Assembly (NCBI GenBank): GCA_033032865.1
Contig: JAWHQI010000040.1
Coordinates: 11,205,001-11,269,000, forward strand
Direction of reading: 5' to 3'
Source: Dactylorhiza incarnata
Taxonomy: Eukaryota; Streptophyta; Magnoliopsida; Asparagales; Orchidaceae
DNA: 64,000 bases
Of this stretch, positions 22,563 to 33,023 are shown one piece after another. A program made the translations under genes and the position numbers. Position 1 is the stretch's first letter. Each line of letters opens with the position of its first letter. The notes beneath the pieces are model-generated. The model was given only the letters and a program-made list of their open reading frames with translations, was not told the origin of the DNA and searched no databases.

Positions 22563-24794
22563 CCATCAGTGCTACCCATACCGAGTTATTATAACTCTTA
22601 TGCAGTAGCGTGTGTATAACATGGAAATTACTCTACAAGATCCTGTAGGACTACTTGTGTGTACGGTGTCATATTATATTTTACTAAATAAGTAAGCCCG
22701 AACATATCACCAATATTCAATCCTCATGCACAAATCACAACGTGTTTCAACACGATTAAAGCTATCAACCTTATTGAGAGGTTATCACCAATCTAAACCA
22801 TCCAATATATTATCAAGTGATATGAATATTAAATCATACATGTTCCCCCACACTCAATATTTAGATGCTCATCGTAATGTTTCATTCAACATAATAATTG
22901 CCCACAACACGTTCAGTCAAAATGCACATCCAAGAAGTTCTACTCAGCTCCGAACATGATCTACTTTCCTTCCCTCCATGGGATGGACTTCAACAGTAGG
23001 ATTATATCAACTATAATCATCATATGCCCATTCCCTAAGGAATCATATTCACGTAATAATTTATAACATAATATTTAATCAAGAGATTATTTCAGAACTG
23101 AATCCTCTGAAATTTTTACATAGCTCATACCCGTCATTTTGAACATCTCCCCCAAATATAAGTCTCATCAATTATTACCATAATTATGCATCACAATGTC
23201 CTATTTCCAAATCATAACGTTCATCTACGCCTCGCTCAATTGACATGGGAATCTAGGAACTCCTACCACCAAAAGGGGGAAACCTGATGTTCTATGTTCT
23301 CTACCGCCGGGCGCTAGTGATCCAGACGACAAACCTTCCTGTCAACATTGGATGTCGACGGGAAGTTAGCCCTTCCCGTCGACAAGTCGACCTGTTAGCA
23401 CCGGCGGTAGCGCTACCGCCGGGCGCTAGGAACTCTATCAGCGCTCTGTCGCATCGACATTAAGTGTCGACACGAAGTTATCCCTTCACGTCGACAAGTC
23501 GACCCGCTAGAGCAGGCGGTAGCGCTACCGCCAGTCTCTAGTGACTCTATCAGCACTTCGTCCCGTCGACATTAAGTGTCGAAGGGAAGTTATCCCTTCC
23601 CGTCGACAAGTCGACCCGCTAGCGCCGATGGTAGTACTACCGCCGGTTGCTAGTGACTCTATCAACACTCCTTCCCGTCGACATTAAGTGTCGACGGGAA
23701 GTTATCCCTTCCCATCGGCAAGTCGACATGCTAACGCCTGGTGCTATCTAACATAGAACAAATCCTTTGTTAAACACATCCCCTTTTCTTCCTGTGAACT
23801 CTCAACTCCAATTAAGATCAATTCTTTCTTCCCTTAGTTGCTGGACTTTCACCACTACTCATGTGTCCCCTTATTAATCAAGTGCAATATTTATAATTAA
23901 AACTCTCTTTAACAAGGGACTATTCATCATCTTCCCCAAACAAGAATTATGTCATTTCACCTTCTCTCCTCCAATACTCCCTCATTAGGCCACCGATCTT
24001 CACAAAACCAGCTCCATAAACTTCATATTGAAGAGGGGAGTTGAACGAAGACATACACGTGGCGAACGATGCCCTAGATCATACGCTCTAGCGTGGCCAC
24101 TTCCTACGAAACTCCATTAATCTCGCTAAATCAAGCTCTTTTGAGCTCAATTTCTCTCCTAATTAGATATAAAGATCTAGCACCAAGGGCGAGGGGTCAG
24201 AAATCACCTGATTTCCGACCGATGATCGCGGTTGTCTCCTCGGCGGCATGACGACGGTCGACCGATCTCAAGTCCTTCTCCAAGCTTGCTCCTTCAAGAA
24301 CCCTAAGTTAACACCTTTAGGTGTGAGGAAGAAGATGATGAAGAATAAGAAGAAGAAGATGAATAGGGCCCTCTGATTAGGAGAGTTCAGCCCATTTGGG
24401 TTAGGAGACAAGGAAGAGAGAGAGAGAGAGATTTTCATTAATGAGTATTAAATGCAACCCATCTTTCCAAGCCTTATGTTGGAACTCCACAAATAGGTGC
24501 CAGCTGCATATTGGCTTTTAATTCCACCATTAACTTAGATTTAGGCAATTTAGGCCACCCACTATGGAAGAAATCACGTATACTGATTCGCCCGCTACCA
24601 CCGACATTAGCAGAAGCTACCTTCGGCGTTAGCTCCCTTCTACCAATCCTCTGCCATTTGCTTTCTAACTTCAAGGGACTCTTGGAGATCAGGGCACATC
24701 CATGGCTCCATTAGGACCTCAAAACTCCTACTGCCCAAGCATCTCCAATTGATTCGTGTCACTAGAGGGTTTTAGTTCGAATTGGGATGTTACA
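22563..24794 (-). repeat. Tekay/Del-like LTR, 5' portion (minus), right of nested Athila A
   Basis: On the minus strand the LTR begins TGTAACATCCCAATTC at 24794, a start typical of Tekay/Del LTRs. Just outside it, on the internal side, is TTAAATTTCGGGGACAAAAT, which resembles the 3' coding end and plus-strand primer region of that lineage, so this is the 3' LTR. Inside, an AG/CT-rich leader starts near 24435 and is followed by the 112-bp tandem array (23290-23750). A TTTAATACTCATTAAT stretch near 24445 may be the promoter. The LTR is interrupted at 22567 by Athila A and continues at 11977. Confidence 0.75.
23290..23750. repeat. 4 x 112-bp tandem repeat inside the Tekay-like LTR
   Basis: The landmark GTCGACAAGTCGAC occurs at 23378, 23490, 23602 and (mutated) 23714, an exact 112-bp period. 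Each unit contains an inverted repeat CTTCCCGTCGAC...GTCGACGGGAAG with a 7-nt loop, perfect in the last unit near 23668-23700, and a second GC-rich palindrome, GGTAGCGCTACC, with GCGCTAG words. It lies downstream of the probable start site, in the transcribed part of the LTR, unlike the U3 arrays of the other families. Confidence 0.9.
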
Positions 24795-26509
24795 AATCCA
24801 ATAAACGAGGAAAAAATTTTGTCCCCGAAATTTAAGTTGGGGCTATGCAGATTGAAGGTCGGACAATGCAAATCCAATTCAGAGTACACTTGACGAGGCT
24901 ATTCATTTAGTATGTCCTAACTCCCACTTAACACTTGTGCATGGCATTACTTATTCACATTGCATCGCGCATCAACCCAAATTTCCCCCAAGTGTACCTT
25001 TGCAATTCTCCACAAAGTATGCATGAGCAGTTGGTCAATACAATCATTTACCATTCATATACGCACAAGTGATTCTCATGATCAATTGTAAATTACAATG
25101 TCCGCATATTTCTAGATTACCGATCTTAATGGGCATAATACATTCTCCATTCATCAAGACAAACTATAATAACATCTTTTAATAAGGAATCCATTTCCAA
25201 AATACATCGCCTTGAAATTTGTACCACAACTTATAAATTGATATTTACCACATCTTCATCACATTTCAAGTTCACCCGATTTCACCACAACTATTTATGA
25301 ACGGTAAATTTATATAATTATAATTGACAAATTCCCAATAACTATGTGTTATGGTCTCAAGGATTTAGTCGTAGTAAGCTTTATGTTTCCAATAATTCTA
25401 AAACTCGGTATTTGTTTTAGCCTGTGATGTTTAAAAATTGGCCAAGGTGATATTACGAAGCATTATTGCAGGCTCATGGCAAGGTGAATCCATGACTCTA
25501 CACCTCGCATAGGTCATTATGACATCATTCCCTTCTAAGGACATGAGACCCGAGTCTAGTGTTACTTTTGTCTAACCCAGTTCTTACTTAAACTTGCACC
25601 GAATTCAGAAATTGGTGCCAATTTTCCCTTGTGATTTAGATCATTTCATTTAAAGAATCTTTCAACTGTGAACGTAACCTTTATTCAACAGTTGGGTCAT
25701 GATACAGGCTCTCTAGAAATCTACCTTGTCGAGGCAATATTGTTACACATACTCTTACTTATTAGTACATTCTCCCCAACCTCCAAGGTTGACCAAAATT
25801 TGATGCTTTGGAGGCAATTGCTACATCTCTTGGTAGTTTGCAACTGCTCTTTACATAAGGGAAGTCATCGTGCATTAATATGTCATGACTTCATCTCATG
25901 TGGGTGTTAAATAATTAACTCCTTCTCCAACGCAAACATCTGAGACAACAACAATTCTCCCTTTGGTAGTAGTGTATCATTGAGGTTCATGTTATGTTTA
26001 TTATATACTAAAGTGGGTAGATTTATATCATCCAACAAGTTATACAACTTTTGATAACTTCAACATATAACCATTATCGACTAAGCCCGCAAAATTTAGG
26101 AAGAACACACTCCAATACTTACACCCAATTTGGAGCCCTACCTAAAGCAGAACTTGAAGGTATGTATCATGTTTCACATTTTTTGGATAATTATCCCGGG
26201 AGGAGTTCAACATGTGTGTTTCCGCTATCCGCACCTTAAGCATGTGCGATCTCTTCCCAGGTCAAGGCACTAAAAACGAATTCAATTGTGAAATCCTTTT
26301 TCCAAATTCCACAATATCTGAATCGCCGACCAAACATAACCATCATCGTTCACGTATTATTCGAATAAACAAGATCTATGGGAAACTGAAGTCGGTACGT
26401 AACTAGTCAAATAAACGAAGAGATAATCCCCCATACATTTTTGGACTAGTTTTCTTCCACCCCCATATGGTACATTCATCTCATGTATGGTCACAATCCT
26501 TAGGGGTAA
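24795..26509 (-). other. Tekay-like internal debris, no readable gene
   Basis: This 1.7-kb stretch starts at the internal edge of the Tekay-like 3' LTR. I find no RT, integrase or chromodomain motif in any frame, and the longest open frames are short and unconvincing. It is probably eroded or rearranged 3' internal sequence. It ends where SIRE 2 begins at 26510. Confidence 0.5.
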
Positions 26510-26808
26510 TGAAAGTGTACATTGTGCCTCTGAGAATCCTTTAGAGGGGGGGGGGGGGGGGTGAATAGAGATTTAAATATTTTTTCTATCCTAACTGTGC
26601 AAACAATAAAACTTACTAAGGTATTATGCATACAATCAAAACCAATGGCAGAATAAATAATATAAGTATAACTGGAAATTAATGCAGAAAATGTAAATGG
26701 GACAACACAAAAGTCACAGCAAAGACACAAAGATTTTTATAGAGGTTCCCCAAAATTTGGGTACTCTTCTCTTCTACCACCTGGTAGGAATGCACAACCT
26801 GTGCCTGA

Positions 26809-27050
26809 GTCTTTTGATAAGGAGACTCTTAGAACCAAAGATCTTTTGATAAGGAGATCTTGAACCACAGATCTTTTGATAAGGAAATCTTGAACCACAG
26901 ATCTTTTAATAAGGATATCTTGAACCACAGATCTTTTGATAAGGAGATCTTGAACCACAGATCTTTTGATAAGGAGATCTGGAACCACAGATCTTTTGAT
27001 AAGGAGATCTTGAACCACAGATCTTTTGATAAGGAGATCATGAACCACTG
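26809..27050. repeat. 30-bp minisatellite in SIRE 2 3' LTR (8 units)
   Basis: AGATCTTTTGATAAGG recurs at 26839, 26869, 26899, 26929, 26959, 26989 and 27019, after a diverged first unit at 26809. Each unit contains GATCTTTTGATAAGGAGATC, a partly symmetrical word. The 5' LTR copy has two units fewer. Because 30 is a multiple of 3, all frames stay open (LIKRSVVQDL repeats), but this is not evidence of a protein. Confidence 0.95.
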
Positions 27051-27719
27051 AATCCTTTGGAAGAGGGATTCTTAAAACTCTTTACAATTGAGTTGAAGAG
27101 AGAAGGAAGAAGAAGAAGTAAGAAGAAGAATTATGTTCTCAGAATTCTATTGAATCCTTAAGCTTCTTTTCTTTTGCTGGATCTGCTAATGATGAACCTT
27201 TACTTATGATTGTGATAATTTGCAAGAGTTATAAGCTTCCGATCCTTTCTACTTTCTTCTGATTGAAATTTGGCTGCTATGAGATATTGATGAACCTTTA
27301 CTTATGGCTGTTCTGTTCTAAGAGGGAGTGCAATTCTTGTTTTTCTGTCTTTTAGGGTTCTATGAGGAAGAAGAAGAAGGAGGAAGCCCTAATCCACAAA
27401 ATGCAGACAATTGTGAATCAATGCTCTACTGTTCTTCTCATTGCTATTCTTATTTATTGTCGATGATTTAATTTGAATTCCTTTCCTATTTTGGGTTGTC
27501 CTAAAAAGGTATTGGGTGGACAATTAGTCTCTCTTCCTTCGTTTGTTCACGACCCATCTGCCAACTGTTTGAATCCTTTCCAAGAAAGCTTTTTCTATCT
27601 TCTTGAATGCTCCTCTCCATTCTAGGCAATAAATAAGCCGTTGTAGAATGTCTTTAGTGCTGTGGGCCCTCAGAGAGAGTGCAAAAGAAACAACTGAATA
27701 GGTTTCCTTTTCAGACTGT

Positions 27720-28140
27720 ATTCGACGCTGCGTCAATTTCATCTTCTCTGTTATCGACGCACCTTCGAGTTCTTGCAAGAGCAGCTTTGAATACCTTCTT
27801 GCTCTGATTGAACCCTGATGTCAATGTTGCATCGATTACTTATCGACGTAACCGTTGAGTTGAAGGCTTGACTTTGAACTTCATCATCTGCGTCGAATTT
27901 TAGTCGATGTTGCGTCAACTTCAGATGGCTTTGACAAATTCTTCCTTCTGCGTTGAGTTGAAGTCTAAGCTGCTTCGACTTCTAATGATACTTCGACATG
28001 CTCATTTCATCAACGTCGATATCCTTTCGACGTGGCATCGACTTGATCTTCTTTGATAGAAAGGTAGAGTTGCTTGGACTTCTAGTTTAAGTTACGTCGA
28101 TATGAAGGCAAAGTTGCGTCGAATACTATACGACGCAATT
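27720..28140. repeat. TCGACG/CGTCGA array in U3 of SIRE 2 LTR
   Basis: Words such as TCGACGCTGCGTCAA, ATCGACGCACCTTCGAG, TATCGACGTAACC and GTCGATGTTGCGTCAACTT are spread over 420 bp in both orientations, with many CpG. The same motif family appears inside the element at 30450-30835, just upstream of ORF3. The truncated 5' LTR lacks this portion. Confidence 0.85.
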
Positions 28141-28318
28141 GTTAACTCAACCCAATTTATGCTTGTCTTGCTCTAGTCTTGACACTCCAAGTTGTGTGTG
28201 ATATCCTAAGACACCTAATGACCAAATTACCCTCACTATACAATGGGTAATTAAAACCTAAGAGTTAAAATCACTTTAGATATTTTGTTAAGTAAAATCC
28301 AAGGAGTTTTTTCCAACA

Positions 28319-28332
28319 ATCTCCCCCTATTT
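28319..28332 (-). promoter_or_regulatory. SIRE 2 polypurine tract
   Basis: The minus strand reads AAATAGGGGGAGAT immediately before the LTR start TGTTGG. It is the plus-strand primer of reverse transcription. Similar AGGGGGAG words recur inside ORF3 (28539-29060). Confidence 0.9.
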
Positions 28333-28538
28333 ATCTTAACAAATTTTACAGTCTTGGTTAAAGTGATTTTACACAATCTTTTACATAAGTATAGTTACAT
28401 ACAAGACAACATAGACAGTAAAAGTATGATAGAATGAAATAACAGAATATTTCATACATTGTCAAATATGTTATATTGTTCACCATACCACATTCTGTTT
28501 GACTTTCCTTAGAGAATATAAATAGAGATACCTGAATG

Positions 28539-30328
28539 TCATTGATCCTTCTCAGGATTTTTTCTTTTCCTTGAAAATACTTTTGGAGTTACCTTCCTTG
28601 GGGGCAATGTAATTGGTTCATTTTCTTCTTTAGCATCATTATCTTTGGGAAGCTCCCCCTGAGTTTGTGCATTCAGCTCAACATTATGAACAGCTTCCTC
28701 GACAATCTTGGCCACCTCATTCAATAATTGATCATCATGGAGCTCCCCCTAGATCACTGCTATCCCTACAACAATCATTGCTCCAGCTGGCTCTTGGGCT
28801 GGTTCTTGAGGTGTTTTAGGAAGCTCCCCCTGAGTTTCTACAACTTGTTCTCCTTGATTCTCTAGAGATTCTACTTGAGACTCCCCCTGGACATTTGTTA
28901 GGTATTGATGTACCTCTTCCATATCTTTTTCAACCAGCTCCCCCTGATCAGCATGCTCACCCTGAACAATTTGGAATATAGTAATTTTATCAAGGGCTTT
29001 AATATCATTCCCGTTGTCATGGACACTCATCTCTAGAGTATGTCCTTCCTCCTCCTGAATTTTCTCCCCCTTCTTAACCTTGTTGGCAAGAGAGGTTAAG
29101 AAATCCTTTATTACTAAGGAGGAAGACATGAAATATTTGAGACATTGAAGAGAGCCCTTTGAATCTAGTAGTTCAGACTCCATCTGTTAATACTTCTTTA
29201 CAAATCTTCTGGCTTGGCTGGCTAGTAGGTCTGCAAAGGTGCTTGAATCCAGCCCTACAGCTTTGGATATTTCTTGCTCAATGTCAAGGGAAGGTGTAGG
29301 ATTGGAGGTAAGGGCATGTGGAGGTGGAGGTGTGAGGTTCTCATTTTGATTAGAAGGATCCCGGTAGGCAGGGAGGGGATTTGGTAGGTTTCTGGAGAAA
29401 TATAAGTTGGTGGTGGAGATGGAACAGATTTGTTGTTTGGCAGTGGTATGGATAGTTGTTGTTGTTGGTGGTGGTGGATGGGAGATTGTGGTGTTGGCTC
29501 TGGGACTGTAGTATCATCTGGAATATCTTCTTATGATGTTGTAGCAGGTTCTTGTTCTGGAATGACATCCCTTGGGGGATCTGGTACAGTGTTCTGTGGA
29601 GTTGGGGAAGGAGGAGGAGAAGATGCAACCTGACCAGGCTTTAGGATCTGCCTGGTCTATTTAGAAAAGATTCCTATGATTAGCCTTTTTCCTGGAGGAA
29701 TGGGCACTTCCTTGGATTTGCACACACTAGGATAGTGGTGGAAGAGCACTTGGCTCATGATTTTTATGTAGGCATTTTCTTTGTGGGCATATTTGTGCCC
29801 AATCATTCTCAGGAGCCATCTCCCCCAGTTTTTCTTCTTCTAAAGGACCAGAATTCCCATGATCTACAGCTACTGCATGGGAATAACATTATGAGCTGTG
29901 ATTTTGCAAAGAAGCACCTTCCCTACAATATCAATCAGAAACCTGTGGTCCTCTCCATGATCGATCTTCTTTAGATTTATGGCTTTATCCTTCTTGAACT
30001 GCATGATCTCCAAGACATTCTTTGTCTCTTCTCCTGTCAATTCATCTAGGTCACTCCCATTGGGTAGATCAAATGCTTGAGAGAGTATTTCTTCAGATAC
30101 ACAGATATCCTGTCCAAAAATTGTCCCTTGAAGGGACCCATCATCTGCTACATGAACACTGTACTTGAATTCTATAAGTTCTACATCTAGAATCTTACAA
30201 ATAGTAGAGATATGCTTGGTTAGGCCAGCAGACTGAAAAAGTCTTAGAATGGCCTTGAAACTTTCGGTGACAGCATTAAAGGAATCCATATCCACATTAA
30301 AACAAGAGTTGATCTTGGGTGGAGCCAT
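28539..30328 (-). pseudogene. SIRE 2 extra ORF (ORF3, env-position)
   Basis: The start at 30328 (MAPPKINS) lies 14 bp after a pyrimidine tract ending TTGCAG, a good 3' splice-site consensus. The N-terminal ~150 residues have 'GSLQGTIFGQDICVSEEILSQAFDLP' and 'HRFLIDIVGKVLLCK', weakly like ORF3 of SIRE 1 and 3 and like the 'putative plant transposon protein' type of region. A Pro/Gln/Thr-rich middle (29630-29350) follows with stops. Then comes a Glu-rich C-terminal part (29183-28539) with repeated Q-G-E-L-P blocks and a basic end, PRKVTPKVFSRKRKNPEKD. No membrane segment is visible. Frame breaks near 29860, 29530, 29210 and 28750 make it non-functional. Function unknown. Confidence 0.65.
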
Positions 30329-30449
30329 TGAATTGTAAATACCTGCAAATACAAGAAAAAAAGAGAGAGAGAGAAAAGCATGAGAGAACTGGAGAACAAG
30401 AGAGAAAGGAGAGGAAAATTTGAAAGCGTAATGAATTCGAAGCCAAAGT

Positions 30450-30835
30450 TGCTTAAAAGAATATGATTCGTCGCAACTTTGGGTTTAGGTCGACGCACCG
30501 TCGATAAAATTAGTATTTGGCGCACAAAAATATGTCGAGACTGCTTCTAGAAGAAACTCTACGCGCGCTGTTATATCGACATTGCATCGATTAGAGATTA
30601 AGTCAAGATTGTTCAGCAAGCCTTAAGTTGACGTAGTCCTATCGACGTTACGTCGAATTCTAATCGACGCGACCTCGACTTTGATCAGCGACCATTAAGT
30701 CGATGCTTGCATTGGTATGAACTTGACGCTGCGTCAAATTCTATTCGAATTATCTACTCTGAGTGCTTCTTGACACTGGCGTCGAGTAGGAGTCGATGGT
30801 ACATCGACTTCTATTCGACGCACCTCTGAATGAAC
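30450..30835. repeat. TCGACG/CGTCGA array upstream of SIRE 2 ORF3
   Basis: Words GTCGACGCACCGTCGA, ATCGACGTTACGTCGAA, ATCGACGCGACCTCGAC and GTCGATGGTACATCGACTT occur in both orientations over ~390 bp, ending about 120 bp before the ORF3 start. They are the same motif family as the U3 array of this element's LTR (27720-28140). The adjoining 30835-31060 has no recognised coding sequence. Confidence 0.85.
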
Positions 30836-31059
30836 ATATCTATTTTCTTAGAAAATTCTTGCTGTTTTTCCAAGCAATTATGTTCATTGAAAATAGTGTT
30901 TATGATATTAATTTTATGAACTATAAGGACAATAAGGAAGTTTTAAAGAGGAGATTACTCCCTTGGTTGAATTTAGTTCCTTCTTCATGACCTATATCTT
31001 TCTTCCCATTCCATCCTCTTTTCGGTGGGATCCTACCTAATCTTGCACAAATAATTCAA

Positions 31060-32923
31060 ACATTAGAAGGAACCTAGGTTACCTTGGGCCCTTTGCTTTT
31101 ACCATTATAGGGTTCAATGAAAGAATAGAAGGGTCTTTCAAGATACCCTTTTGGGTGATAAGGAATGGGTTTCCCAAACCTAGGTTTATTATTTTGATAC
31201 TTAAAATGAGTATAGAATGTATCTAAATATAAGATATTAGCAGAGTGTTTTATTACCCTAGGTTTGGCTTTAGCATTTTGATTGTTTAGTTTCTCTGCAT
31301 TGCTCTTCCCTTGAGATTTGTTTTATTTGTGAAGATTTGTTTTATTACCACTAGTTATTTTCTTTGGTTTATTAGCTTCCTGATCCTTAGTTTTTGCACT
31401 GTCCTCACAAGATTCATAGTTACTAGGTCTAATAAAGCTAACTGGATTTTTCAAGGCAGGTTTCCTAAGTGATTAAATCTCAAGGAGAGATTTTCTGTGA
31501 TGTCTTTGAGTTTTCGACTTCTCCCATTGAGAGAATCCTCAAAGACTTTTGCCTTTGCTATCTCTTCTTTTAACTTTATATTTTCATTTCTTATTTCTAT
31601 TAGCTCCGATTCTTTGTCCTAAATTTCATTTCTTAAGTTCTTATTTATTGAATAGAGTTCATCTTTCTTAAAGTTTTCTAATTCTTCCTTATCTGCTTTT
31701 AATTCTTTTTGAATTTTAATAAAGTCATTACAGAATTCCTTGAAGCAGGTTTTAAAATCATCAGAACTAAAATCAAAATCATCAAACAAGGATACATGTT
31801 CTTCTTCATCATCTGATGACATCCCCAATGCCATCATGTAAGCTGCTTCTGCTTCTGCTTCATCATCACTTTCAGATGATGAGGAGCTTAACTCTGCTTC
31901 AGAGTCACTCCAGGTTTCAGCAATGAAACCCTTGGATTTCTTCTTGTCCTTCCCTTTGAGAGACTTCTTCTTCTTCTTCTTTTCATTCTTATTGCTGCTC
32001 CTGACCATTTGTTCTTGTGGGCACTCAGGAGCTATATTCCATGTCTTGTTGCAGGAGTAGCATATCACCTCCTTTTTTGGATTCTTGTCAAATCTAGGCT
32101 TTGAGCTCCTCTCTCTTCTCGTTGAGTCTTCTGTCTTCACCCATTTTCTGAATCTCCTTGCTAGAAGATTGAACATTTCATCTTCAGGAGTGGAGGGCTC
32201 TCCTTTAGTAGCTTTCAGAGCAAGGCTCCTTTGGATAGGAGCTGGGGGTTGACTCCTTTTCCTTTGATTCAGCTCTGTTCTTAAGAAGCATCTCTTATGA
32301 CTTTAACTTTCCTATCAAAGCCTCAGTAGAGATTTCTCTATGGATTATGGACTCTATGATGGCCTAGATCCTTGAATCCCATGAGCTTGGGAAGCACATG
32401 AGGATTTTATCATTAATTTCAGTCAAGGATATCTCCTTGTCCAAGCCTCTGAGCTCATTACTGATAAGGTTGAATCTGTCATATATATATCAGCAACTGT
32501 TACTTGAGCTTTCTTCTGAAAGTTCTCATATTGGGATATGAGAAGGGACTTCTTGTCCTTCCTTTCATCAGCACTTCCTGCTACAAGTCTGTAAAGTGAC
32601 TCCCAGATTTATTTAGCCGACTGACAGTCAGCAACTTTTTGGAAAATGTCATCTGACATTATGGAGACAAGAATATTCAGAGCTTTGGCATCACATGCCT
32701 TCTGCTTTTTCTCTGTTTTAGTCCACTCAGCCCTGGGCACAGGTTCCTGAGTTGAAGTCCCACTGACATCTTTCTTGTATGGAGTTGGTGGACCTAAAAT
32801 TATGACATCAAAAATGTCTTCATCAATAGAGTTCATATAATGTATTATTCTTACCTTCCAGAGTGTGAACTTATTCAAGTTACACACTGGAGGTCTTATT
32901 GAGGCATAATCCTTAGAACTCAT
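31060..32923 (-). pseudogene. SIRE 2 gag
   Basis: The start at 32923 (MSSKDYASIRPP) is followed by 'FTLWKVRIIHYMNSID', the N-terminal part of copia gag (UBN2-type), with 'LISNELRGLDKEIS'-like and 'CFPSSWDS'-like motifs readable across stops. The region 32176-31619 has the first zinc knuckle as CYSCNKTWNIAPEC; the zinc-binding His is replaced by Asn and the neighbouring Gly by Trp. A Lys block and an acidic Ser block (SDSEAELSSSSSESDDEAEAEA) follow. At about 31075-31095 a decayed 'KGPKVT.VP', the end of SIRE gag, is visible. Several stops. It packages element RNA in functional relatives. Confidence 0.8.
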
Positions 32924-33009
32924 TTTCTTTATAAAATATATTTGTAATAAAGAAATAATAGTAGGAGGTCTTTTTGATCAAGGTGTTAACCTTTTTAATG
33001 ATCAACTTC

Positions 33010-33021
33010 CCTCTGATACTA
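33010..33021 (-). promoter_or_regulatory. SIRE 2 primer-binding site (initiator tRNA-Met type)
   Basis: The minus strand reads AGTATCAGAGGG next to the LTR end at 33024. Copia elements usually have TGGTATCAGAGC, complementary to initiator tRNA-Met, so the core GTATCAGAG is kept and the flanks are mutated. Confidence 0.8.
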
Positions 33022-33023
33022 AT

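Larger units (their letters stand above)
26510..28318 (-). repeat. SIRE 2 3' LTR
   Basis: 1,809 bp. The minus strand starts TGTTGGAAAAAACTCC at 28318 and ends with TG...CA partner CTTTCA at 26510. It is preceded by the polypurine tract AAATAGGGGGAGAT. It holds, in transcription order, a U3 array of TCGACG/CGTCGA motifs (27720-28140), a weak TATA-like AATAAATAAG (about 27450-27462), a 30-bp minisatellite (26809-27050) and a C16 run (G on the plus strand, 26546-26561). The 26510-27476 part is repeated at 33024-33932. Confidence 0.9.

Noticed and set aside
24474..24674. A possible small gene in the Tekay-like LTR
   Set aside because: No start context, no domain, and it lies in the promoter half of an LTR.
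26737..27048. Open frames with 10-residue repeats (LIKRSVVQDL) on both strands
   Set aside because: They come from a 30-bp minisatellite in the SIRE 2 LTR, which keeps every frame open. The copy at 33253-33504 is the same case.
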